The notes: generated from the letters alone by a model not told the origin. A DNA stretch of 42,648 bases from JAWLHA01 sp041690535 (GCA_041690535.1 JAWLHA010000040.1:1-42648), one strand, 5' to 3'. Positions 31,663 to 40,012 are shown, numbered from the stretch's first letter. Numbers and translations: made by a program.

Positions 31663-32499
31663 ATGAACCCTGAATCAGACGACATGAACCGGTCTGCCGC
31701 CAGCGGACTGGCACTTGCCGAGAGCGCACTGCAGGTCGCCAAGGACGAGTATGCCTCCCTCGACGTCCAGGCCTATCTCGACCGCATCGTGGTCTTGGCG
31801 CAGAACGCGCTCTCCCGGCTGCCCGAGGGGCCGCGGGTCGGGGTAGGGGACATGATCCATGCCCTTAACACCTACCTCTTCGACGAAGAGGGGTTCTATC
31901 ACAACCGGCACGATCCCTGGGACCCGCGCAACAGCTTCCTGAATGATGTCCTCGACTCCAAGTTTGGCGATCCGGTGACTCTCTCGGTCATCTATATTTC
32001 CGTGGGACGGCGGCTCGGCCTGCCCTTGAAGGGATTGGCACTGCCGGGACACTTCCTGGTGAAGTTCCCGGCAGGCAGCGGCGATCTGTTCATCGATCCC
32101 TTCGCGGGCGGCACTCCGGTGGGGGCCGAGGAGCTTCAGTTCATCCTCTCGACCGGTTCGGGGGCGGGCAGTTGGTCGAAGGCGAGCATCGAGGCGTTTA
32201 CAAGGGGAACCGATGACCGGCGCATTCTGTTGCGACTGCTTCAGGACCTCAAAAAACGCCACATCAAGGCGGGACAGCACCACAAGGCACTGGCCGCGGT
32301 GGAGCGTATCCTCCGCTTGGCGCCTGAAGAGACCTCGGAGTTGCGCGAACGGGGGCGGCTATGGGAGCTGCTCGGGTGCCCGGGTCCCGCGGCCGATGAC
32401 TACCGGGCCTATTTGGCACGGCGCCCCCGGGCGTCCGATGCCGAACGGTTGCACCGCAAGATCGCCTTTCTCGGGAGCAGGAAGCTCACCTTCCACTGA
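31663..32499 (+). CDS. SirB1-family transglutaminase-like/TPR protein
   Basis: A 278-residue protein of the SirB1 (COG2912) family: an N-terminal transglutaminase-like domain and a C-terminal TPR-like segment. IHALNTYLFDEEGFYHNRHDPWDPRNSFLNDVLDSKFGDPVTLSVIYISVGRRLGLPLKGLALPGHFLVKF is diagnostic. The catalytic cysteine of true transglutaminases is replaced (PVTLSVIY), as is usual for the family, so enzymatic activity is unlikely. LAAVERILRLAPEETSELRERGRLWELLG forms the TPR-like part. ATG at 31663 is preceded by AGGA; ATG at 31657 is an alternative. The cellular role is not established. Confidence 0.88.
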   Translation: MNPESDDMNRSAASGLALAESALQVAKDEYASLDVQAYLDRIVVLAQNALSRLPEGPRVGVGDMIHALNTYLFDEEGFYHNRHDPWDPRNSFLNDVLDSKFGDPVTLSVIYISVGRRLGLPLKGLALPGHFLVKFPAGSGDLFIDPFAGGTPVGAEELQFILSTGSGAGSWSKASIEAFTRGTDDRRILLRLLQDLKKRHIKAGQHHKALAAVERILRLAPEETSELRERGRLWELLGCPGPAADDYRAYLARRPRASDAERLHRKIAFLGSRKLTFH

Positions 32500-32565
32500 C
32501 CGGCAGGCCGCACAATCTGCGGCCCGGGGCTTGTCCCGATCTCCGATTTCCCATGAGGGGGCGTG

Positions 32566-33333
32566 ATGCTTGGCGAAGCCGTCAATAGCTTCGTCGTGCT
32601 GTTCGTGGTGGTGGACCCCATCAGCATCGCCCCGCTGTTCGTCGCCCTCAGCCACGGGATGGCGCGTCGTGAGCGACGACGCATCGCCCTGAGGGCCTCG
32701 GCGTTTTCCACGCTCATTCTGGTGATCTTCTTTTTCGTGGGGGAGCACCTGCTGGACGCCTTGGGCGTCGAACTGCCCTCCTTCCGCATCGCCGGGGGGG
32801 CGTTGCTGTTTCTCCTTGCCATCGAAATGGTCTTCGCGCGCCAGTCGGGGCTGCGAACCGCCACGGTGCGCGAGAGGGCCGAGGCGAGCCGGCGCGAGGA
32901 CATCTCCGTCTTCCCGCTGGCTTTCCCGCTGCTTGCCGGCCCCGGGGCGATCACCACGGTCCTGCTCATGGCCGCACGCAGTGACGCCCCGGAGGCCTCC
33001 GCCGCCATGTTGGCGGTCATCGTGCTGGTAATGGCCATCAGCTTCCTGGCCTTGCTGATTTCGGAGCTGATCATGGCGGGCCTGGGGGAGACCGGCGCCA
33101 ATGTGATCACGCGGCTCTTTGGATTGATCCTGGCGGCCCTGGCCGTGCAGTTCGTGGTGGATGGGCTGAGGGAAGTCGTTCAGGCAGATGCGAGGTACGA
33201 GATGCGAGAGGCGAGAGGTGAGAGGTGGAGTCGCTCCTCATCTCCCGCAACTGCCCGGCCAGCGTCGGCCAGACGTTCTCGAGCAGACGCTCCTGGGCCT
33301 GGGCCGCAGCGTGGACCCCATCGGACTGCATGA
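32566..33333 (+). CDS. MarC-family integral membrane protein with run-on C-terminus
   Basis: A six-helix inner membrane protein of the MarC/UPF0056 family. VNSFVVLFVVVDPISIAPLFVAL, FRIAGGALLFLLAIEMVFAR and FPLAFPLLAGPGAITTVLL are diagnostic. The function is unknown despite the name. GAGGGGGC precedes; GTG at 32563 is an alternative start. The family usually ends soon after the last helix (LILAALAVQFVVDGLREVV, near residue 205), but here the frame runs about 45 residues more through a GAGRTACGAG-type repeat and into the antisense strand of tesA (overlap 33107-33333). The tail is low-complexity and Arg/Ala-rich. Confidence 0.85.
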   Translation: MLGEAVNSFVVLFVVVDPISIAPLFVALSHGMARRERRRIALRASAFSTLILVIFFFVGEHLLDALGVELPSFRIAGGALLFLLAIEMVFARQSGLRTATVRERAEASRREDISVFPLAFPLLAGPGAITTVLLMAARSDAPEASAAMLAVIVLVMAISFLALLISELIMAGLGETGANVITRLFGLILAALAVQFVVDGLREVVQADARYEMREARGERWSRSSSPATARPASARRSRADAPGPGPQRGPHRTA

Positions 33334-33859
33334 GCCGGTCATCGCCGCCGACCCCCTCCAGGAGGAAGGGGACGAGAGGGACATCGAACTGCTCGGCCAG
33401 CTCCCCGTAGATGGCGTGGAATCGGTCGGTGTAAAGCGGCCCGTAGTTGGGCGGCAGGCGCATCCCCACCAGTAACGGCCTGGCGCCGGCCTGGAGGACT
33501 TGCTCCACCATGGCTGCCAGATTCGCGCGAATGGTGCGCAGCGGCAGCCCGCGCAGCCCGTCGTTTCCGCCCAGTTCGATGATCACGATCTCGGGGGCGT
33601 GCTCCCGGAGCAGCCCCGGCAGACGGTTCAGGCCGCCTCCTGTGGTCTCGCCCCCTACACTGGCGTTGATGACCCGATGGGGATGGCCCTCGGCCTGCAA
33701 TCTGCGTTGCAGCATCGCCACCCACCCCTCGGCCACTTCCATGCCGTGGGCGGCGCTCAGGCTGTCGCCGACCACCAGAATCCGGGGGACCCCTTCGTTT
33801 GCGGCGGCTGTTATAGTGGCTGAAGTCCCCAACAGAAGCAGGAAGAGCAGGGCAGGCAT
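33107..33859 (-). CDS. tesA: Periplasmic acyl-CoA thioesterase I / SGNH hydrolase with run-on C-terminus
   Basis: A 250-residue SGNH-family esterase (E. coli TesA about 208). The signal peptide MPALLFLLLLGTSATITAAA directs export. ILVVGDSLSAAHGM has Ser33 (block I), GGETTGGG block II, IELGGNDGLRG (97-100) block III, and MQSDGVHAAAQAQ gives Asp180 and His183 (block V). The normal end lies near residue 206 (TLAGQLREMR); the remaining 40 residues are encoded by the GAGRTACGAG-type repeat and the antisense strand of marC. The start codon shares CATG with the divergent ybbA start, an arrangement like the E. coli tesA/ybbA pair. Confidence 0.9.
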   Translation of the reverse strand: MPALLFLLLLGTSATITAAANEGVPRILVVGDSLSAAHGMEVAEGWVAMLQRRLQAEGHPHRVINASVGGETTGGGLNRLPGLLREHAPEIVIIELGGNDGLRGLPLRTIRANLAAMVEQVLQAGARPLLVGMRLPPNYGPLYTDRFHAIYGELAEQFDVPLVPFLLEGVGGDDRLMQSDGVHAAAQAQERLLENVWPTLAGQLREMRSDSTSHLSPLASRTSHLPERLPSAHPPRTARPGPPGSIQRAA

Positions 33860-34541
33860 GTCGGATAACTCCTTTCCAATCGTACGTGCGGAGCGGCTGG
33901 GCAAAACGGTGGTGAGCCCCGAGGGGCCGCTGCAGTTGCTTGCGGATGTGGATTTCGCCATTCACCCGGGCGAGACCGTGGCCGTCACCGGGGCCTCCGG
34001 CTCGGGTAAGTCTACTCTATTGGGTTTGCTCGCGGGATTGGACCTGCCCACCGCGGGGCGCGTGCTTCTGAACGGCGAAGATCTCAACGCCCTGGATGAA
34101 GATGGTCGTGCCGGTGTGCGGGGGCGTTTGCTGGGATTCGTGTTCCAGTCCTTTCAGCTCCTGCCCAATCTCACCGGGCTGGAGAACGTGATGCTCCCCC
34201 TGGAGCTGGCGGGGAAGCCGGCGCGGGAGCGGGCGGAACAGGAGCTGCGGCGGGTCGGGCTGGGCCACCGTCTCCACCATGCCCCCAACCAGCTCTCCGG
34301 GGGGGAGCAGCAGCGGGTGGCCATCGCCCGGGCCTTCGTCTCCGACCCGGCACTACTGCTGGCTGACGAACCCACCGGTAACCTGGACGTGCGCACCGGG
34401 GCCCAGATTCGCGATCTGCTGTTCAAGCTCAATGCCGAGCGGGGGACCACCCTGGTGCTGGTCACCCATGATGGGGCGCTGGCCTCCCACTGCGGGCGGG
34501 TGCTCGAGTTGGAAGCGGGCCGGCTGGTGGAGGCGTCATGA
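33858..34541 (+). CDS. ybbA: ABC transporter ATP-binding protein YbbA
   Basis: A 227-residue ATPase of the LolD/MacB-type group that partners an FtsX-like permease. VTGASGSGKSTLLG (43-56) is Walker A, NQLSGGEQQRVAIARAF the signature, and LLADEPTGNLD Walker B. The ATG at 33858-33860 overlaps the divergent tesA start codon; no ribosome binding site is evident because tesA coding sequence lies there. The end overlaps ybbP by 4 bp (ATGA). The role of YbbAP is not well established, but the link with TesA is conserved in gammaproteobacteria. Confidence 0.93.
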   Translation: MSDNSFPIVRAERLGKTVVSPEGPLQLLADVDFAIHPGETVAVTGASGSGKSTLLGLLAGLDLPTAGRVLLNGEDLNALDEDGRAGVRGRLLGFVFQSFQLLPNLTGLENVMLPLELAGKPARERAEQELRRVGLGHRLHHAPNQLSGGEQQRVAIARAFVSDPALLLADEPTGNLDVRTGAQIRDLLFKLNAERGTTLVLVTHDGALASHCGRVLELEAGRLVEAS

Positions 34542-37024
34542 GGGGCACCTTCGGCTTCGCCTGGCGCGCCTTGCGGCGGGACTGGCATGCGGGGGAGTTG
34601 CGGATCCTCGCCATGGCCCTGGTGGTGGCCGTGGCCGCGATCAGTGCGGTGGGGTTCTTCACCGACCGGGTGCGCGCCGCCATGGAGCACCAGGCGGGGG
34701 AGCTGTTGGCTGCCGATCGGGTGGTGGAGAGCAGTCGGCCGCTTGACCCCGCCCTGGAGGAGAAGGCGCGGGCACTGGGATTGCGCACCGCCCGCACGCT
34801 GTTCTTCCGGAGTGTCGTTGCGGCAGGGGAGGAGTTGCAGCTGGTGGAGGTGAAGGCCGTCGACCAGCACTATCCCCTCAGGGGGGCACTGCGGGTAGCG
34901 CAGGGGCCGTTTGCTCCCGACCTTCCCGCCGGAGGTCCTCCGCCTCGGGGCACTCTCTGGCCCGAGGCACGGCTCTTTACCCTGCTTGACCTCGCCCCGG
35001 GGAGCTGGCTCAGCCTGGGCGAGACCCGCCTGGAGGCCACCGGGGTGCTGGCCTACGAGCCCGACCGCGGGGGAATGATTTTCAGCATCGCCCCCCGGCT
35101 CATGATGAACCTCGGCGATGTGGAGGCGACCGGCCTCATCCAGAGCGGCAGCCTGGCCACCTACCGCCTGCTCCTGGCGGGCGAGCCGGCGGCCCTGGCC
35201 GAGTTCGAAGCCTGGGTCAAGCCGCGACTCGAGCCGGGGCTGCGTTGGCTCGGGGGGCGCGACGCGGGACCGGAACTGGGTTCGGCCCTGACCCGCGGCG
35301 AGCGCTTCCTCGGCCTCTCTGCGTTGGTGGCCGTCCTCCTGTCGGGCGTTGCCGTGGCCACGGCCGCGCACCGCCACGCCCGGCGCCATCTCGACAGCAG
35401 CGCCATGTTGCGCTGCCTCGGCGCCTCCCGTCGCTTCGTGGCGCTCACCTACGTGCAGCAGCTGGCGCTCCTCGGGCTGGCCGCCTCCGTGGTTGGGGCG
35501 GGCCTGGGGTTCGCTGCCCAGGAGGCCCTCGCCCGCGCCCTGGCAACCTTCTTCGCGCAGGCACTGCCGGCGCCTTCCTGGCTGCCCGGGGTACAGGGGG
35601 TGGCCACGGGCATGGTCACGTTGGCGGGCTTCGCCCTGCCGCCGGTGCTGTGGTTGGGCAAAGTCCCTCCCCTTCGGGTCCTCCGCCGTGATCTGGGGCC
35701 GAGCCGCCCCTCCCACTGGATGGTGTACGGCTTCGCCGGCGCCGTGGTTGTGCTGCTCATTGGCTGGCAGGCCCGTGACTTGACCCTGGGCGCCTATGCC
35801 CTGGCCGGGTCGGCCGCAACGGTGGCGGCACTGGGCGGGATTGCCGCGCTGCTGGTGAGGCTGCTGAAGCTCTCCCGGCGCCAGGGGGGGGCCTGGCGCT
35901 TCGGTTTGGCAAACATCCACCGCCGGGCGGGGGCGAGCATCGTCCAGGTGGTCGCCTTGGGACTTGGCATCATGGCCCTGCTGCTGCTCTCCCTGGTGCG
36001 CGCCGACTTGCTCGAGGGCTGGCGCCGGGCACTTCCGGAGGATGCCCCCAACCACTTCCTGGTCAACGTGCAGGGCGATCAGGTTGCCCCGATGCGGGAG
36101 TTCTTGGGGACGCAGCTCCGCACCGCCCCACAGTTCCACCCCATGGTGCGGGGCCGTCTGGTCGCCCTGAACGGCCAGCCCGTCTCGGCGGACGACTACG
36201 AGGAGCCCCGGGCCCAACGGCTGGTCCAGCGTGAATTCAACCTCTCCCGCGCCGAGCGGCCGCTGCCGGACAACCGCATCGTGGCGGGGCGGTGGTGGAG
36301 CGATGCGGGTGATCCGCACCAGTGGTCGGTGGAGAAGGGGCTGGCCGAGACGCTGGGTATCGCGGTGGGGGATACGCTCCGTTTTCGGGTGGGTGGGCGC
36401 GATGTTGAGGGGCGGGTCACCAGCCTGCGGACCGTGGAGTGGGATTCGTTTCAGGTCAATTTCTTCGTCATCGCCCCTCCTGAACTGCTGCGGGAGGAGG
36501 AGGCAAGTTACATCACCAGCTTCTATTTGCCGTCCCGGGACAAGCCGCTGCTGTCCGAACTGGTGCGCACGTACCCCAACGTGACCGTCATCGACGTCGA
36601 TGCGCTCATGGGGCGGGTGCGGACCATCATCGACCGCGTGGTGGCGGCGGTGGAGTTCGTCTTTGTCTTTACCCTGCTGGCCGGGTTGGTGGTCCTTCTG
36701 GCTGCCATTCAGACCACTCACGACGAACGGCTGCGCGAGTCGGCGGTGCTCCGGACCCTGGGCGCGAGTCACCGGCAGGTGCGCGCCGCCCTCGCGGTGG
36801 AATTCGTTGCCCTGGGGTTGTTGGCCGGGACGGTGGCGGCCCTGGCCGCCAGCGCGGTGGGGTTTGTGCTCGCCACCCGGGTGTTCGATGTGGCCTACCA
36901 GCTCAACCATGGGCTTTGGGTCACCGGGCTGTTGGCCGGCGCGCTGGGGGTGGGGTTGGCAGGCATGTGGGGCACCCGTCGGGTGCTTCGTCACCCGCCC
37001 CTGAAGACTCTGCGCGAGCTTTGA
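34538..37024 (+). CDS. ybbP: FtsX-like ABC transporter permease YbbP
   Basis: An 828-residue permease. A first membrane segment lies at about 22-41 (ILAMALVVAVAAISAVGFFTD), then a large periplasmic domain, an FtsX core starting near 257 (LGLSALVAVLLSGVAVATA), a second periplasmic domain (about 490-680) and a second FtsX core near 700-820 (VVAAVEFVFVFTLLAGLVVLLAAIQTTHDERLRESAVLRTLGASHRQV). This duplicated layout and the length match YbbP. It lacks its own ribosome binding site and depends on coupling to ybbA. It probably handles lipid- or lipoprotein-type cargo together with YbbA and TesA (inference). Confidence 0.93.
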   Translation: MRGTFGFAWRALRRDWHAGELRILAMALVVAVAAISAVGFFTDRVRAAMEHQAGELLAADRVVESSRPLDPALEEKARALGLRTARTLFFRSVVAAGEELQLVEVKAVDQHYPLRGALRVAQGPFAPDLPAGGPPPRGTLWPEARLFTLLDLAPGSWLSLGETRLEATGVLAYEPDRGGMIFSIAPRLMMNLGDVEATGLIQSGSLATYRLLLAGEPAALAEFEAWVKPRLEPGLRWLGGRDAGPELGSALTRGERFLGLSALVAVLLSGVAVATAAHRHARRHLDSSAMLRCLGASRRFVALTYVQQLALLGLAASVVGAGLGFAAQEALARALATFFAQALPAPSWLPGVQGVATGMVTLAGFALPPVLWLGKVPPLRVLRRDLGPSRPSHWMVYGFAGAVVVLLIGWQARDLTLGAYALAGSAATVAALGGIAALLVRLLKLSRRQGGAWRFGLANIHRRAGASIVQVVALGLGIMALLLLSLVRADLLEGWRRALPEDAPNHFLVNVQGDQVAPMREFLGTQLRTAPQFHPMVRGRLVALNGQPVSADDYEEPRAQRLVQREFNLSRAERPLPDNRIVAGRWWSDAGDPHQWSVEKGLAETLGIAVGDTLRFRVGGRDVEGRVTSLRTVEWDSFQVNFFVIAPPELLREEEASYITSFYLPSRDKPLLSELVRTYPNVTVIDVDALMGRVRTIIDRVVAAVEFVFVFTLLAGLVVLLAAIQTTHDERLRESAVLRTLGASHRQVRAALAVEFVALGLLAGTVAALAASAVGFVLATRVFDVAYQLNHGLWVTGLLAGALGVGLAGMWGTRRVLRHPPLKTLREL

Positions 37025-37090
37025 GTCCGGTGGAGGGTGAGGGATGAGTTCGTTCTACGCTGAAGGGTGAGGCGAGACCAAAAACGACTG

Positions 37091-38431
37091 ATGATCGACC
37101 CCTACGAGAAGATTAAGTACTTCTTCCTGGTGCAGCTCTGGCGTGAGGATCTCACCGAGGCAAACCCCGTGCGCCGCTGGGGTTTTCGCCTGTTGCGGAT
37201 CCTCTACGTGCTGTGGCGCGACCTCTTCGACGGCCAGCTGACGCTGCGGGCGATGAGCCTGGTCTATACGACCCTGCTCTCCCTGGTGCCGCTATTGGCC
37301 GTGAGCTTCTCGGTGCTCAAGGCCTTCGGCGTGCACTATCAGATCGAGCCCATCCTCTACAACGTCCTGGCGCCCTTGGGTGAGCGGGCGGACGAGGTGG
37401 TGGTGCTCGTGGTCGGCTTCGTCGAACAGCTGGATGTCCGCATCCTCGGTTACGTGGGTCTGGTCTTCCTCCTCTACACGGTCGTCACGCTGCTGCAGAA
37501 GACCGAGGAGGCCTTCAACCACGTCTGGCGCACCAAGGGCGGGCGCAGCCTGGCGCGCCGCTTCTCCGATTATCTGAGCGTCATTCTGGTCGGCCCGGTC
37601 CTGGTCTTTTCCGCCATCGGCCTGACCGCCTCCCTCATGAGTACGGACATCGCCCTCTGGCTGCTCTCTCACGAGCCGTTCGGGACCGCCCTGGTGTGGG
37701 CGGGAGCGTTGGTGCCCTACGTCCTCATTGTGCTGGCCTTCGCCTTTGTCTACCGCTTCGTCCCCAATACCCAGGTGCACTTCTCCTCGGCCCTGGTCGG
37801 GGGGCTGGTGGGTGGGCTGCTGTGGCAGATCGTAGGCACTATCTTCGCCTCCTTCGTGGCCACCTCCACCCGCTATCCGGCCATCTACTCCAGCTTCGCC
37901 ATCCTCATCCTCTTCATGCTTTGGCTATATCTGAGCTGGTTGGTGCTGCTGTTTGGGGCTCAGGTGTCGTTCTATCATCAGCATCCCCAACAGGTTCGCC
38001 TAGGAACGGGAGGGGTGACACTTAGCAACTGTCTGAAGGAGCGCCTCGGTTTTCTCATCATGTACCTGGTCGGGGTCAGCTACTACAACGAGCAGCCGCT
38101 GTGGACCCTGGACGGATTGGCTCAGCGGCTCGACCTGCCGGGCGAGTCGGTGGCAGAGGTGCTGGACCTCCTGCTCGAGCGCGGCATGATCATCGAGACC
38201 TGCACCGATCCGCCCGGCTATCTTCCCGCCCACGACCTGGAGAAGATCTCCCTCGAACGGCTGCGCGATGCCATTCGCGAGGCGGGGGAGCAGGAATTCC
38301 TGCTCAGTCGCCGCGCCCTCTCGCTCCCGGTGGTGGATGCGGTGCTCTCGCGCGCGGAGGAGGGAGTGACCACAGCCTTCGACGGCATGACCTTGCGGGA
38401 TCTTGTCACTGGGGAGGTGCCGCGAAAGTGA
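37091..38431 (+). CDS. YihY/BrkB-family membrane protein, long form
   Basis: A 446-residue member of the YihY (UPF0761, formerly RNase BN-annotated) family. The membrane domain covers about 45-310: MSLVYTTLLSLVPLLAVSFSVLKAFG, LQKTEEAFNHVWRTKGGRSLARRFSDYL and STRYPAIYSSFAILILFMLWLYLSWLVLLFGAQVSF are diagnostic. About 130 C-terminal residues (LDGLAQRLDLPGESVAEVLDLLLERGMI) form a winged-helix-like cytoplasmic domain that E. coli YihY lacks. The ATG at 37091 is chosen over a GTG at 37067; neither has a clear ribosome binding site. It follows ybbP by about 65 bp. The function is unknown. Confidence 0.9.
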   Translation: MIDPYEKIKYFFLVQLWREDLTEANPVRRWGFRLLRILYVLWRDLFDGQLTLRAMSLVYTTLLSLVPLLAVSFSVLKAFGVHYQIEPILYNVLAPLGERADEVVVLVVGFVEQLDVRILGYVGLVFLLYTVVTLLQKTEEAFNHVWRTKGGRSLARRFSDYLSVILVGPVLVFSAIGLTASLMSTDIALWLLSHEPFGTALVWAGALVPYVLIVLAFAFVYRFVPNTQVHFSSALVGGLVGGLLWQIVGTIFASFVATSTRYPAIYSSFAILILFMLWLYLSWLVLLFGAQVSFYHQHPQQVRLGTGGVTLSNCLKERLGFLIMYLVGVSYYNEQPLWTLDGLAQRLDLPGESVAEVLDLLLERGMIIETCTDPPGYLPAHDLEKISLERLRDAIREAGEQEFLLSRRALSLPVVDAVLSRAEEGVTTAFDGMTLRDLVTGEVPRK

Positions 38432-38608
38432 CTGATTGGGGAAAGGATGGCGGCTAGGGAGAAGGCGCTTTGCCTGGGGCCGCAGCCTGTCTCCCAGCAA
38501 CAGTTTCCAGTCGATACACGTGCCTTGCGGATGAGCGGCTTAGTCCAACGGACATTTATCTGCGATACTCCGCACGGCAGCTAAATGCTTGGCTTTGTGT
38601 TTGACAGG

Positions 38609-38874
38609 TAGGGTAAACGCATACTTCCCAAGTGCCGTGTAAGTCCTTGAAAGCAGGGCGTCGGCCGCATGGATGGGTGCAAGCACGCACTTATGCCGCG
38701 GGAGGGCAGGGTGCCCGAAGCGGCCGCGGCCGTCGAGCGTACAGGGATGAAAGATGATTGCTCCTGCATAAGCTTCACTCCCGACATCCATGTCGGTCGT
38801 ATTCACAGCGAGCCTGTTTTCAAGAACTCACATTGCTCACAGCACGGCCCTGGCGTGAGTATGCGTTTACCCTG
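38609..38874 (+). mobile_element. MITE family 1, copy 7 (long form)
   Basis: A 266-bp long form closely similar to copy 3, including both internal blocks (GCACTTATGCCGCGGGAGGG and CCGACATCCATGTCGG). The left end begins TAGGGTAAACGCATACT (first base changed from C) and the right end is GTATGCGTTTACCCTG. It is flanked by a perfect 10-bp duplication GTTTGACAGG (38599-38608 and 38875-38884). The right arm carries several changes (TTTTCAAGAACTCACAT), so the inner hairpin has decayed. It ends 19 bp before the next gene; the second duplication supplies part of that gene's AGGAGA ribosome binding site. Confidence 0.93.
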
Positions 38875-38893
38875 GTTTGACAGGAGAGCATGA

Positions 38894-39319
38894 GTGGACA
38901 TCACAGCCATACCATTCGTAGAGACAGTCGGGATCAGAAGGAATGATGATGGAAGACTCATGCTTCCATTGGTGAAGTCTGTTCATAATCATCTGGAAAC
39001 CATACATGCAAGTGCGCAGTTTGCCCTGGCTGAAACCGCCAGTGGCGATGCTCTTCAGATAATATTTCCGGAGTTTGTCGGAAAAGTTGTGCCGCTGCTT
39101 CGTGAGTCAAAAGTAAAGTTCAAGAAGCCAGCGGTTGATCGGATATATGCGTCTGCGTCTATTTCCGAGCAGTCTGTCTCTAAATTCAAAGAGCAAATGG
39201 CGCTGAAAGGACGCGCCTTGATAGAAATCGAGGTCGAATTGTCGGACGCAGATGGAATGATTACGTCGGCAGGTGTCTTTAATTGGTTGGTTCAAGACCT
39301 GGCAGATAAAGAAACATGA
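38894..39319 (+). CDS. Hotdog-fold thioesterase-like protein (DUF4442-type), AT-rich
   Basis: A 141-residue protein starting with GTG, AGGAGA 6 bp upstream. PFVETVGIRRNDDGRLMLPLVKSVHNHLETIHASAQFALAETASG, then VPLLRESKVKFKKPAVDRIYASASIS and KGRALIEIEVELSDADGMITSAGVFNWLV, follow the strand-helix pattern of PaaI/DUF4442 hotdog proteins, with the central helix after NHLETIHA. The catalytic residue is not certain. Base composition is clearly lower in GC than the surrounding genes, which suggests recent acquisition. A MITE separates it from the YihY gene. Confidence 0.7.
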   Translation: MDITAIPFVETVGIRRNDDGRLMLPLVKSVHNHLETIHASAQFALAETASGDALQIIFPEFVGKVVPLLRESKVKFKKPAVDRIYASASISEQSVSKFKEQMALKGRALIEIEVELSDADGMITSAGVFNWLVQDLADKET

Positions 39320-39401
39320 TCGCCGTTTCACAGCTTTTCCCTTCCGTCGCGCTGCAGGGCAAGCCGGTGCGCCCGGTGACCGGCGTCCCTACCGCGGATG
39401 T

Positions 39402-39794
39402 GTGTCTAGGAATCGCACCCTGAAAAAGTTATTGACGATTGTTGTTGCGCTACTGGTCGTCCTTGCCGGTCTCGACGCATGGGTTACGGTGAGTTTCTTG
39501 TGGAGTGAAAAGGAAGCTGTTGGGTCCCCGGATGGAGGGAGAGTGGCATTTGTTATGGCCTCCCATTCGGAAGCGGGCGTGGCGCCCTACGGCGAGCATG
39601 TGGTGGTCCGGCCTGCGTGGCGTGTTCTGGGGCAATACTTCATGGAACCGGTTTTTGCAGGTTACTGCGCAGGTGGTGCAAACGTGAGGTGGCTTTCCAG
39701 TGAAAGGCTTGCGGTTCATTGCAAAGCCGAAAAAATAGTAAGACAACAAACCCACTCAAATGGGGTGCAGGTCAACTATGCCATCGCGGAATGA
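39402..39794 (+). CDS. Small membrane-anchored protein of unknown function
   Basis: An N-terminal hydrophobic anchor (KKLLTIVVALLVVLAGLDAWVTVSF) is followed by a soluble domain with GGRVAFVMASHSEAGVAPYGEHVVVRP and two cysteines (GYCAGG, VHCKAE) that could pair in the periplasm. The start is unclear. GTG at 39402 keeps an Arg-rich lead. A CTG at 39420, preceded by AGGAA at good spacing, would give the natural-looking LKKLLTIV. No family is recognised. Composition is lower in GC than average, like the gene before it. About 130 residues. Confidence 0.5.
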   Translation: MSRNRTLKKLLTIVVALLVVLAGLDAWVTVSFLWSEKEAVGSPDGGRVAFVMASHSEAGVAPYGEHVVVRPAWRVLGQYFMEPVFAGYCAGGANVRWLSSERLAVHCKAEKIVRQQTHSNGVQVNYAIAE

Positions 39795-40012
39795 CGGGCA
39801 TAGCGACAAGATCAGGTGCGACGCGAAATCGTGTGACGGAGTTGTTCCACCAAGCGTGGGAACTAGTGGGGAATGCGGGTTATCCACCACCCACATCCCT
39901 TTTACCTTATTGAGATTCTGGTTTTTTCACATAGGTTATGTTAGAAGGGCGCGAGGTGTTCGTTTGCTCAAACGAGGCCATCCGAGTAACTAATAAAAAT
40001 GGAAAAGGAACT
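39795..40012. other. Intergenic region upstream of the protease
   Basis: A 218-bp stretch with no supported gene. It is AT-richer toward its end and should carry the protease promoter; TTGAGA at 39909-39914 followed by TATGTT at 39937-39942 has too wide a spacing to be called a promoter. Confidence 0.4.

Noticed and set aside
34154..36994. 946-residue open frame antisense to ybbA-ybbP
   Set aside because: Composition is Gln/Gly/His/Arg/Pro-rich with no folded-looking segment; the sense strand encodes clear ABC transporter proteins.
39760..39993. 77-residue open frame between the small membrane protein and the protease
   Set aside because: Overlaps the upstream gene, has no ribosome binding site and no protein-like pattern.
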